5,099 nt of DNA from Spirochaetales bacterium (lineage in GTDB: Bacteria > Spirochaetota > Spirochaetia > DTKZ01), in assembly GCA_031280945.1 (NCBI GenBank), contig JAITGB010000046.1, positions 1 to 5,099 on the forward strand, read 5' to 3'. Position 1 is the stretch's first letter, and each line of letters starts with the position of its first letter. A program made the translations under genes and the position numbers. The notes under the pieces were generated by a model. It made no database searches and was not told the origin of the DNA. It was given only the letters and a program-made list of their open reading frames with translations. Positions 1-5,099 of this stretch are shown here, one piece after another.

Positions 1-635
1 AAGTAGCGGATGTTTTTTACCTGTACGCCGACTTCTTCTTCGGCTTCGCGCGCTATGCACTCTTCGGCGGTTTCCCCCATTTCGATAAAACCGGCGATGA
101 GGCTGTAGACGGGCGAGGCGAATCTTTTGTTGTGGGCGAGGAGAATTTTTTCCTTGTCCAGAATTGCGACAATAATGGCCGGAGAGATGCGCGGATAAAA
201 AAGCGTTCCGCAGCGCGCGCAGGTTTTTGCGCGTTCATCTTCCTTGTTCCGCAGCGGGCCTCCGCAGACGCCGCAAAAGCCCGTCTGCCTGTCCCAATGG
301 AGGAGGTGCGCGATAAAGCGGGCCGCCTGGAGCGATGCCTGGGGAATTTTTCCATACAGAGACCTGAGGGGCATTGCGGCGAGGCCCGCAGGAAGGTCCC
401 TATCCGGAGCCGTGTCCGCTGCGTAGCAGGAAATTCCGTCCATGCTTCCGGCGTAGATGACTTTCTGTACGCGGGATGCCGCATCCTCTAAAGCGGCGCT
501 CTTCTGCCCCGCCTCTTTTCGCGGCACGGATATTTCTTCGCCTTCGCGGACGACGAGCCTGCCTTCGCGGAATAAAAACCAGTAGCCTTCCGCGAGGGTG
601 TTTCTCGAGGCGTCATAAAGCGGAATAAAACTCAT
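1..635 (-). CDS. nudC: NudC-type NAD+ diphosphatase (Nudix hydrolase), 3' end beyond window
   Basis: Nudix pyrophosphatase of the NudC family, which splits NAD(H) into NMN(H) and AMP and in E. coli also removes NAD caps from RNA; cytoplasmic. The visible 211 residues show the family order. An N-terminal region (about 1-110) contains GYWFLFREGRLVV. A four-cysteine zinc ribbon follows (C121, C124, C139, C142), then FYPRISPAIIVAI, which matches the segment after the zinc ribbon in E. coli NudC. A complete Nudix box spans 182-204 (GX5EX7REUXEEXGU: G182, E188, R196, E197, E200, E201, G203). The sequence ends at KNIRY, just before the SQPWPFP-like motif that defines NudC, so that diagnostic motif is outside the window. 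ATG 635 is the only standard start in this frame after the upstream TAA, but it has no Shine-Dalgarno sequence and the frame stays open and protein-like for 28 codons upstream, so the true N-terminus is uncertain. It lies 201 bp downstream of the HAD gene on the same strand. Confidence 0.9.
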   Translation of the reverse strand, partial: MSFIPLYDASRNTLAEGYWFLFREGRLVVREGEEISVPRKEAGQKSAALEDAASRVQKVIYAGSMDGISCYAADTAPDRDLPAGLAAMPLRSLYGKIPQASLQAARFIAHLLHWDRQTGFCGVCGGPLRNKEDERAKTCARCGTLFYPRISPAIIVAILDKEKILLAHNKRFASPVYSLIAGFIEMGETAEECIAREAEEEVGVQVKNIRY

Positions 636-729
636 ACCGGCAGGGTAGCGGAAACCGGAAAAATCTACAAGGCGGAAAGGGGCGACTTCAGGGCTCCTGC
701 ATTTACTTTTTTTGAAGATTTATGGCGCA

Positions 730-753
730 TTTTTTCGGGCAGACCCGAAAAAA
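730..753. repeat. 10-bp perfect inverted repeat TTTTTTCGGG/CCCGAAAAAA
   Basis: Two 10-base arms (730-739 and 744-753) flank a 4-base loop. The T-run is on the outer 5' side and the A-run on the 3' side when read on either strand, so neither strand gives the GC-stem-then-U arrangement of an intrinsic terminator. It may be an RNA hairpin, an operator-like palindrome or a weak, unconventional terminator between the HAD gene and nudC. Confidence 0.45.
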
Positions 754-777
754 CCAGGCTATCCGCTCCAAGTCCTC

Positions 778-797
778 GAAAGCGCCGATGCGCTTTC
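778..797. repeat. 8-bp inverted repeat (hairpin) after the HAD gene
   Basis: GAAAGCGC and GCGCTTTC form a perfect 8-bp stem around a 4-base loop, about 40 bp past the HAD stop codon on the minus strand. In minus-strand RNA the next U-run begins 24 nt downstream, so it is not a textbook intrinsic terminator. It may stabilise the 3' end of the glycosyltransferase-HAD message. Confidence 0.5.
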
Positions 798-836
798 TGT
801 GGGCTTTCCGCTTCTATCCTTTGCGCGCCTGGCGGG

Positions 837-1742
837 TTACAGCAGGAGGATTTCTTCCAGAGTTTTTACGACAAACGCGGGCTGCGTCCGCGCACAGCGG
901 GCATCGTTTTTTCGCAGCCGCAGGGAGCGGGCGTCGCCGGCAAAGAGGGCGGTTGTGAGGCCCGCCGAGGCTGCGGGCCAGATGTCGTTCCGCATATCGT
1001 TGCCTGTGTACAGGGTGTCCTCCGCATCAAGGCCAAGCGGCGCGAGATTTTTCAGGGAGGCGCGAAAAAGCCTCTGCGAGGGTTTCGCTTCGCCTTCGAG
1101 AAAAGAATACGTACACAGTTCGCTGAGAAAACCCAGTTCCCCGGGCGGAGCTCCCAAAAACGCTTCAAAAAGAAGGGGGGTAAAAAACTGCGCGTTTGAT
1201 ACGATGCCCAGGGGCCTGCCTGTTTTTTTCAGGGCGGCGAGGAAGGCCGCGAGGCCGGGCATGGGGTACACGGGATTGACGGCAAGCTCAAAACGCAGGG
1301 CAAGCTCCGGGGCCTCCTCCGGCGATACGCAAAGGGCGTCCGCCCAAATTGTCCGCACGTCGATTTCAGGGTATTCTTTTTCGGGGCGGAGCTTCTCGTG
1401 TCCGGCGCGCACGGCGGAGGTGAAAATTTCACGCAAGGAGGGGAGACTTGCGTTTGTCCCAAAGGGCTCAAGGAGGTTTTTTACGCGCTCTATCTCCTGG
1501 GCATTTTTTTCATTCTGGAGGCGGGCTGCGGACTTTTGGTTATGAGCCTGCGCGTCCAGAAAGGAGATGTCGCCGGAGGCGGACATAAAGAGCGTTCCGT
1601 ATACGTCAAAAAGATAGGCGCGGATTTTTCTTCCGCACGGGGGAGGCTCCTGTGCGGCGGGAAGCTCTTCCCGGACAGGGAGGGGACAAGCGGGGGGAGA
1701 GAAGCGGCGGATAAGCTCCACATAGCGGGAGGAGTTTTCCAT
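837..1742 (-). CDS. HAD-superfamily hydrolase with N-terminal extension
   Basis: A 301-residue haloacid-dehalogenase-superfamily hydrolase, probably cytoplasmic. All four HAD motifs are present: motif I FDVYGTL with nucleophile D46; motif II GIVSNAQ with S182; motif III K220 in GEAKPSQRLF; motif IV TGNDMRND with D249 and D253. About 130 residues between motifs I and II would be a C1-type cap. The usual second Asp of DxD is Tyr (Y48), as in the DxYGT signature of L-2-haloacid dehalogenase-like members, so phosphatase activity should not be assumed. The first ~39 residues are a proline-rich extension ahead of the HAD core. The ATG at 1742 shares its A with the TGA of the upstream glycosyltransferase; a GTG one codon earlier (1745) is an alternative start with a 4-base overlap. 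A weak GGGCGG lies just upstream. The overlap implies translational coupling and suggests it acts on the glycosyltransferase product, which is inference. Confidence 0.88.
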   Translation of the reverse strand: MENSSRYVELIRRFSPPACPLPVREELPAAQEPPPCGRKIRAYLFDVYGTLFMSASGDISFLDAQAHNQKSAARLQNEKNAQEIERVKNLLEPFGTNASLPSLREIFTSAVRAGHEKLRPEKEYPEIDVRTIWADALCVSPEEAPELALRFELAVNPVYPMPGLAAFLAALKKTGRPLGIVSNAQFFTPLLFEAFLGAPPGELGFLSELCTYSFLEGEAKPSQRLFRASLKNLAPLGLDAEDTLYTGNDMRNDIWPAASAGLTTALFAGDARSLRLRKNDARCARTQPAFVVKTLEEILLL

Positions 1743-3157
1743 CACATGCCGCCCAAAAGAAAATTCTCTGGCCGTAAAAATGAGTCAAGAAGCTTTCTTT
1801 TGTCGATTCTGTGCGAAACCTTGTTTTTGAGTATTTTGCCGTATATATCAAGAAGGGCGGCGCGGTACTTTTCTTTGCTGAAATTTTCCGCGATGACGCG
1901 GCGGTTTTTTTCAATCAGGGCTATATCGTGCGCGGCTTCACACAGCGAATCAAGGCAGGGGTTTTTTTGCGCAAGAACGCGCCGCACATCGCTGGAAGCG
2001 CGGCACCGGGAGATGAGGCTGCGGGCCGCTTCCGCATCAAGGAAGGCAAAGTCAATAAGGCCATCCTGGGTGAGTTTTTCCCACGCGGCGGGAGCGTCAA
2101 AGGGGGTTTCTCTTCCGTACTGGGCGCAGACGGCCTGGACTGTGTTAAGCCAGAGGGTTTTCATGCGCTGCGTGTCTACCAAATCAAGGGGAACGGCTAT
2201 ACGCTCATACAGGGCCGCAAGGTCAACGCCTGCGGCAACAAAATCGGGGGCTACGGCGGAGAGCCTCCTGCCCATAACGGCGCGGCCTGCTGTCCAGGGT
2301 TCAAGAAAAGAAAACCCGAAGCCTTCGCGTATACTCGTGGTGAGCATAAGGGCGGAGCGTCCGACAAGGTGCGAAAGGGGGCTCTGTAAACCCATCTCAA
2401 AGGCTGCGGCAATTCCTTCCCGAAAAACGAAGGCTTTCCACTCTTCATACGGGGGATAATCCTGGGGGCTCGTGGGGGGAAGGGTAAAGCCCACATAGTG
2501 CTCCTCAGGCAGAAAACAGGAGAGAAGAAGGGCCTCTCCCAAATTTTTTCTGCGTATGGCCCGCACTGCGTAGAGAAAAATCTTCCGCTCCTCGCCTGAG
2601 TCCTTTTTTTGGGAGCCGGAAGGCGGGGGAAAAACCGGAAGGGGCTGGACAACATTAAAAATCCGGTGGAGCCCTTCTTTCTTGAGTCCGGCAGCCAAAA
2701 AAAGGGTGTAATCCCGCGAATTGATTACCCCGTAGTGGCAGTTTTCCGGGTATTCTTCGCCGAAGTAGTAGGACTGGGGCCGGAGGTCCTCCGCCGTGTC
2801 GTGAATCTGCAAAAAAAGCCTCACCCCGCGCCGGGCGAGATGATGCACAATTTTCAAAAAATCGCTGTTCTTTTTTAAGATGGGATTGTGGATATGAAGA
2901 ACATCGCAGCCCGAAGGCCATTTCGTTTCAATGGCGGAAAGAATATCCTCCGCCACTTTTTCGGGGGGTTCGCCGGAACGCTGGCCGTCGTAGCCTGCGC
3001 CGGGCACAACAACGGGGCTCACTCCTGTTTCGGGGTCGGTCCCGTTGCCGCTGATAAAAAGACAGCCGGCCTCGCCTGAGAGGGCGTCAATCTGCTGGGC
3101 TATTACCCGCGTAATTCCGCCCCGCCGGGCGTGATAATGAAGAAAAGCGATTTTCAT
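1742..3157 (-). CDS. GT4-type glycosyltransferase (GT-B fold)
   Basis: A 471-residue retaining glycosyltransferase of the GT-B/GT4 kind, moving a sugar from a nucleotide-sugar donor to an unidentified acceptor. There is no signal peptide or obvious membrane segment, so it is probably cytosolic or peripheral. The N-terminal Rossmann half starts with MKIAFLHYHARRGGITR (glycine loop 13-14), then DVLHIHNP (85-92) and a conserved-looking HD (H119, D120). The C-terminal donor half carries R199 and K204-N205 in AVRAIRRKN and the EX7E signature EGFGFSFLE (E278, E286) followed by PW. After this domain there is a long, charged, mostly helical-looking tail. ATG 3157 was chosen because it begins the first beta strand in GT4 style; a GTG at 3166 would add three residues. 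Neither start has a well-spaced Shine-Dalgarno site: the nearest GGGG is 15 nt before the GTG. It is the first gene of a unit with the overlapping HAD hydrolase, recalling synthase/phosphatase pairs. Substrate unknown. Confidence 0.88.
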   Translation of the reverse strand: MKIAFLHYHARRGGITRVIAQQIDALSGEAGCLFISGNGTDPETGVSPVVVPGAGYDGQRSGEPPEKVAEDILSAIETKWPSGCDVLHIHNPILKKNSDFLKIVHHLARRGVRLFLQIHDTAEDLRPQSYYFGEEYPENCHYGVINSRDYTLFLAAGLKKEGLHRIFNVVQPLPVFPPPSGSQKKDSGEERKIFLYAVRAIRRKNLGEALLLSCFLPEEHYVGFTLPPTSPQDYPPYEEWKAFVFREGIAAAFEMGLQSPLSHLVGRSALMLTTSIREGFGFSFLEPWTAGRAVMGRRLSAVAPDFVAAGVDLAALYERIAVPLDLVDTQRMKTLWLNTVQAVCAQYGRETPFDAPAAWEKLTQDGLIDFAFLDAEAARSLISRCRASSDVRRVLAQKNPCLDSLCEAAHDIALIEKNRRVIAENFSKEKYRAALLDIYGKILKNKVSHRIDKRKLLDSFLRPENFLLGGM

Positions 3158-3203
3158 ACGATTCACGGCAGGCCCGGTAATCCCCTTTGCGGCCTTTTCA
3201 AAC

Positions 3204-3209
3204 AGTATA
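3204..3209 (-). promoter_or_regulatory. possible -10 box for the glycosyltransferase unit
   Basis: On the minus strand TATACT (5 of 6 to TATAAT) lies about 40 bp before the glycosyltransferase start and would give a leader of about 30-40 nt. No good -35 box is visible at 16-18 bp; the best is TTACTT at 3227-3232. The same DNA reads TATAAT on the plus strand (3206-3211), so the box could serve either direction or neither. Confidence 0.35.
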
Positions 3210-3315
3210 ATGAATTTCCTCGCAAAAAGTAATAGCTTGAGGGTTTTTTGCGCGGGGCTGGCGCTCTATTCTTGTCGTAGTTTTCGGCGGAAATTTTGGC
3301 GTTCCGCACAGCGCC

Positions 3316-3344
3316 TTGCGTAAAAAATCTTCCCGCGCTATGCT
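3316..3344 (+). promoter_or_regulatory. possible weak promoter for the OB-fold gene
   Basis: TTGCGT (3316-3321) and TATGCT (3339-3344) are separated by exactly 17 bp. Matches to consensus are 3 of 6 and 4 of 6. Transcription would start near 3351 and give a leader of about 25 nt before ATG 3376. The perfect TATAAT at 3206-3211 is an alternative, but it has no recognisable -35 and would give a leader of about 160 nt. A 6-bp stem hairpin (GCGGAA/TTCCGC, 3287-3307) lies between them. Confidence 0.3.
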
Positions 3345-3361
3345 CCCCTCCATTACATCAC

Positions 3362-3367
3362 AAGGAG
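3362..3367 (+). promoter_or_regulatory. Shine-Dalgarno AAGGAG fixing the OB-fold gene start
   Basis: AAGGAG is 8 nt before ATG 3376. It settles the start at 3376 over an in-frame TTG at 3316, which would place 20 charged residues ahead of an otherwise standard signal peptide. Confidence 0.85.
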
Positions 3368-3375
3368 AACTCTTT

Positions 3376-3756
3376 ATGAAAAAAAATCTTTTAACGGGTG
3401 CAGTCCTTATCCTGCTATTCGCTTTTTTTGCGGCCCTGCCCGCATCAGCCCAGGAGGGTTTTACAGGGCCTTCGGGCCGCGAAGGCGGCAAAACCGGAGT
3501 GCGGAGCGTTACAACCGCCGAAGCCAAAACCCTGCGCGATGACGCGAAAGTAGTCCTGCAGGGAAAAATCATCCGCTCTTTGGGAGATGAAAAATACACC
3601 TTCCGCGACAGCGCGGGGGAAATCATAGTGGAAATTGACAGGGACGTGTGGAGGGGCCTTTCGGTTTCCGAAAACGATGCCGTGGAAATCCGGGGCGAGA
3701 TTGAAAAAGAAGGGCCGCGTACCGAAATAGACGTCAAGAGCATCAAAAAAATCTAA
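3376..3756 (+). CDS. YgiW/YdeI (BOF) family exported OB-fold stress protein
   Basis: A 126-residue precursor of the bacterial OB-fold (BOF) family, which includes E. coli YgiW and YdeI, small periplasmic proteins linked to stress tolerance. The biochemical role is not settled; ligand binding is assumed from the fold. Residues 1-25 form a clear Sec signal peptide: MKKN n-region, hydrophobic core LLTGAVLILLFAFFAAL, and PASA before a likely signal peptidase I cut at A25/Q26. The mature protein begins QEGFTGPSG, close to the GGFSGPS start of YgiW, then follows the family pattern: SVTTAEAKTLRDDAKVVLQG (44-63), YTFRDSAGEIIVEIDRDVW (74-92), DAVEIRGEIE (101-110) and EIDVKSIKKI (117-126). Length and all segments are typical, so the gene looks intact. 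An A8 tract follows the ATG directly. It is transcribed away from the glycosyltransferase unit and is followed by a repeat array rather than a recognisable terminator. Confidence 0.93.
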   Translation: MKKNLLTGAVLILLFAFFAALPASAQEGFTGPSGREGGKTGVRSVTTAEAKTLRDDAKVVLQGKIIRSLGDEKYTFRDSAGEIIVEIDRDVWRGLSVSENDAVEIRGEIEKEGPRTEIDVKSIKKI

Positions 3757-3767
3757 GCACTGCGGTG

Positions 3768-3850
3768 AGCGTTTTTTCCCGCTTGATATTAGCGTTTTTT
3801 CCCGATTTTTTTTGACGTTTTTTCCCGCTTGATATTAGCGTTTTTTCCCG
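3768..3850. repeat. 23-bp tandem repeat array (4 units, 46-bp higher-order period)
   Basis: The core AGCGTTTTTTCCCG recurs at 3768-3781, 3791-3804, 3814-3827 (first two bases GA) and 3837-3850, exactly 23 bp apart. The 9-bp linkers alternate: CTTGATATT after units 1 and 3, ATTTTTTTT after unit 2, and a diverged ATTATACTT after unit 4. The array is therefore two copies of a 46-bp dimer; 38 bp (3770-3807 and 3816-3853) are identical. Linkers are far too short for CRISPR spacers. T-tract centres fall near 3774, 3797, 3809, 3820 and 3843, spaced about 11-12 or 23 bp, so the DNA may be curved. It fills most of the gap between the OB-fold gene and the ATPase gene. Confidence 0.95.
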
Positions 3851-3858
3851 ATTATACT
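3829..3858 (+). promoter_or_regulatory. sigma70-type promoter for the ATPase gene
   Basis: TTGATA (3829-3834, 5 of 6 to TTGACA) and TATACT (3853-3858, 5 of 6 to TATAAT) are 18 bp apart, predicting a start near 3865 and a leader of about 33 nt. The -35 box lies in the linker of repeat unit 3 and the spacer is repeat unit 4. The equivalent TTGATA in the first 46-bp copy (3783-3788) has only T's where a -10 would be, so only the downstream copy looks functional. Confidence 0.7.
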
Positions 3859-3882
3859 TTACCTGTATTTGCGAAGAAATCT

Positions 3883-3892
3883 AAGGAAGGAG
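3883..3892 (+). promoter_or_regulatory. strong Shine-Dalgarno for the ATPase gene
   Basis: AAGGAAGGAG contains two overlapping anti-Shine-Dalgarno matches, the nearer ending 5 nt before ATG 3898. It is one of the two strong ribosome sites in the window and fixes the ATPase start. Confidence 0.85.
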
Positions 3893-3897
3893 ACCTC

Positions 3898-5099
3898 ATG
3901 CCAGAACCGGAAAAAAAATACCGGGGCCGCGTTGTAGATAAAGAGCTTGGAGAAACCCTCGGCACATTCGGCGGCGTACTCATAACAGGACCAAAGATGT
4001 GCGGAAAAACATGGACTGGAATCAAGCAGGCCGCCTCATCGGTTTTTATTGATGACGGCGAGAACCTCACCAAAGCCGCCCTCACGCCGGAGGCCCTGCT
4101 GGAAGGCCCCTCCCCCCGCCTTGTTGATGAATGGCAGCTTGCCCCCCTTTTGTGGGACAAGGCCCGCCGCCTCATCGATAAGGCCCACAAACCCGGACGC
4201 TTCATTTTTACAGGCTCCGCAGTACCCGCAGAAGCCGCTGCCCATTCAGGAACAGGCCGCTTTGTCCACCTCCAGATGAGACCCATGACGCTTTTTGAGT
4301 CCGGAGACTCAAGCGGCAGCGTCTCCCTCGCAGCCCTGTTCGCCCAAAAAACCGGAAAAAAAGGAACGCGCTGGAAAGCCGGAAAACCCCTACAGCCCGC
4401 CCCGTCCACGCTCGACTTCAAAACCGCTGTACACCTTATCTGCCGGGGCGGCTGGCCCGCGGGCCTCTGGCTCAAAAAGAACGCGGCCCTTGCCCTTCCC
4501 AAAGGCTACCTCGAAATGATAATAGAAACAGACGTATCCCGTCTTGAGGGCGCCCAGCGTAATCCTTCAAAACTGCGCCTCCTTATGAAGTCCCTCGCAA
4601 GAAACTCAAGCACCCAAGCCGGAGCCTCCGTTATTCTCGGCGACATACAGAAGCACGAAGAAGCAGGCAGCCTCTCCGAAGACAGCATCGCAAATTACAT
4701 AGACGCTCTTAAAAAAATATTTATCATTGACGAGCAAAAAGCATGGCTGCCTTCCCTGCGCTCAAAAACACGAATCCGTACGCGCCCCAAACGCCACTTT
4801 GTTGACCCCTCGCTCGCCGCCGCCGCGCTTGACGCGAGCCCCAGCCTCCTCATGGGCGACCCCAAAACAACAGGCTTCCTCTTTGAATCCCTCTGTTACC
4901 GCGACCTTAGCGTGTACGCCCGCCCCATTAAAGGCGAAATCTATCACTACCGCGACGAAAAAGGCCTCGAAGTTGACATCATTATCCAGCTTAAAAACGG
5001 AAACTGGGCCGCCGTGGAAGTTAAACTCGGCAGTTTCGAGTTCGACAGCGCCGCGGAAAACCTCATCAAACTCCGAAAAAAAATGGAAGGCCAAACCAC
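3898..5099 (+). CDS. AAA ATPase with DUF4143 / PD-(D/E)XK-like C-terminus, 3' end beyond window
   Basis: The visible 400 codons match the AAA_14-DUF4143 ATPase family, whose cellular role is not established. The N-terminal P-loop domain has Walker A GPKMCGKT (31-38, K37, T38), Walker B RLVDEWQ (D77, E78) with the family's DEWQ, sensor-1-like FIFTGS (103-107 region), RPMTLFESGDSSG (128-140) and GGWP (194-197). A helical middle follows (YLEMIIETDVSRLEG, 204-218). The C-terminal DUF4143 part has FVDPSLAAAAL (301-311), GFLFESLCYRDL (326-337) and GLEVDIII...VEVKLG, whose D360 and E374-x-K376 match a PD-(D/E)XK nuclease-like core. Family members are usually a little over 400 residues, so only a short tail should be missing. 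The gene has its own promoter and Shine-Dalgarno. Its coding strand is C-rich and G-poor (for example 22 C to 10 G in 4861-4920, against 13 to 15 in 3541-3600 of the OB-fold gene), hinting at separate ancestry. An A8 run spans codons 5-7. Confidence 0.92.
   Translation, partial: MPEPEKKYRGRVVDKELGETLGTFGGVLITGPKMCGKTWTGIKQAASSVFIDDGENLTKAALTPEALLEGPSPRLVDEWQLAPLLWDKARRLIDKAHKPGRFIFTGSAVPAEAAAHSGTGRFVHLQMRPMTLFESGDSSGSVSLAALFAQKTGKKGTRWKAGKPLQPAPSTLDFKTAVHLICRGGWPAGLWLKKNAALALPKGYLEMIIETDVSRLEGAQRNPSKLRLLMKSLARNSSTQAGASVILGDIQKHEEAGSLSEDSIANYIDALKKIFIIDEQKAWLPSLRSKTRIRTRPKRHFVDPSLAAAALDASPSLLMGDPKTTGFLFESLCYRDLSVYARPIKGEIYHYRDEKGLEVDIIIQLKNGNWAAVEVKLGSFEFDSAAENLIKLRKKMEGQT

Larger units (their letters stand above)
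636..836. other. intergenic region between HAD hydrolase and nudC
   Basis: This 201-bp gap holds two hairpin-forming inverted repeats (778-797 and 730-753) and an open, protein-like stretch just before the nudC ATG. I see no convincing sigma70 promoter on the minus strand; the best -10-like string (CATAAA near 719-724) has no -35 partner. Whether nudC is transcribed with the two upstream genes or on its own is therefore unresolved. Confidence 0.6.

Noticed and set aside
712..2459. Long plus-strand open frames (712-1545 and 1398-2459) opposite the HAD and glycosyltransferase genes
   Set aside because: They read through the complement of two genes with clear family motifs, are rich in Arg/Ser/Ala as expected from GC-rich antisense frames, and show no recognisable domain or Shine-Dalgarno.
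3316..3375. Upstream TTG start at 3316 for the OB-fold gene
   Set aside because: It would bury the signal peptide behind 20 extra residues and ignores the well-spaced AAGGAG before ATG 3376.
3198..3746. 182-codon minus-strand open frame opposite the OB-fold gene
   Set aside because: It is antisense to a well-supported YgiW-like gene, has no domain-like features and reads low-complexity Ser/Arg/Thr sequence.
3757..3777. Intrinsic terminator after the OB-fold gene
   Set aside because: A T6 run is present, but the only preceding stem is 3 bp (CAC/GTG), too weak to call. Termination by another mechanism remains possible.
3768..3850. CRISPR array
   Set aside because: The repeats are 14 bp with 9-bp linkers, and the linkers themselves repeat; there are no unique spacers and no cas genes.
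3852..4502. 216-codon minus-strand open frame opposite the ATPase gene
   Set aside because: It overlaps the Walker A/B coding region in antisense, and its end falls in the promoter of the ATPase gene; it is a shadow frame.

Overview
The window is a gene-dense piece of a bacterial chromosome of moderately high GC (roughly 55% by eye, not counted). It has strong Shine-Dalgarno sites, many runs of six to eight A or T, and overlapping genes. No ribosomal RNA, tRNA, phage or transposase gene is visible, so the source can only be guessed. A termite-gut-type or other GC-richer spirochaete (Treponema-like) would fit the A/T runs and the AAA/DUF4143 ATPase, but that is a low-confidence inference.

Left part (1-3157, minus strand). 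In transcription order this holds a GT4-type glycosyltransferase (3157-1742), a HAD-superfamily hydrolase whose start overlaps the glycosyltransferase stop (1742-837), a 201-bp gap with two hairpins, and a NudC-type NAD(H)/NADH-capped-RNA pyrophosphatase that runs off the left edge (635-1). The glycosyltransferase and hydrolase overlap at a TGATG junction and are almost certainly co-translated. A transferase-then-phosphatase route, like those that make sucrose or glycosylglycerates, is a natural hypothesis, but the sequence alone does not name a substrate. NudC could be the distal gene of the same transcript or a separate unit. Its start is doubtful: an in-frame, protein-like stretch with a good AGGAG lies upstream but has no usable start codon.

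Middle (3158-3756). A divergent intergenic region with -10-like boxes on both strands separates the left genes from a small exported OB-fold protein of the YgiW/YdeI (BOF) stress-tolerance family on the plus strand.

Right part (3757-5099). The 141-bp gap after the OB-fold gene holds the most unusual structure in the window: four tandem 23-bp units, organised as two 46-bp copies, each carrying a T6 tract. The last copy supplies the -35 box of a near-consensus promoter, while its diverged end supplies the -10 box. This promoter leads directly into an AAA ATPase with a DUF4143/PD-(D/E)XK-like C-terminus, 400 codons of which are in the window. That gene is visibly C-rich and G-poor on its coding strand compared with the OB-fold gene, suggesting a different history. 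I see no complete new multi-gene system; the repeat-promoter plus ATPase unit is the best lead.
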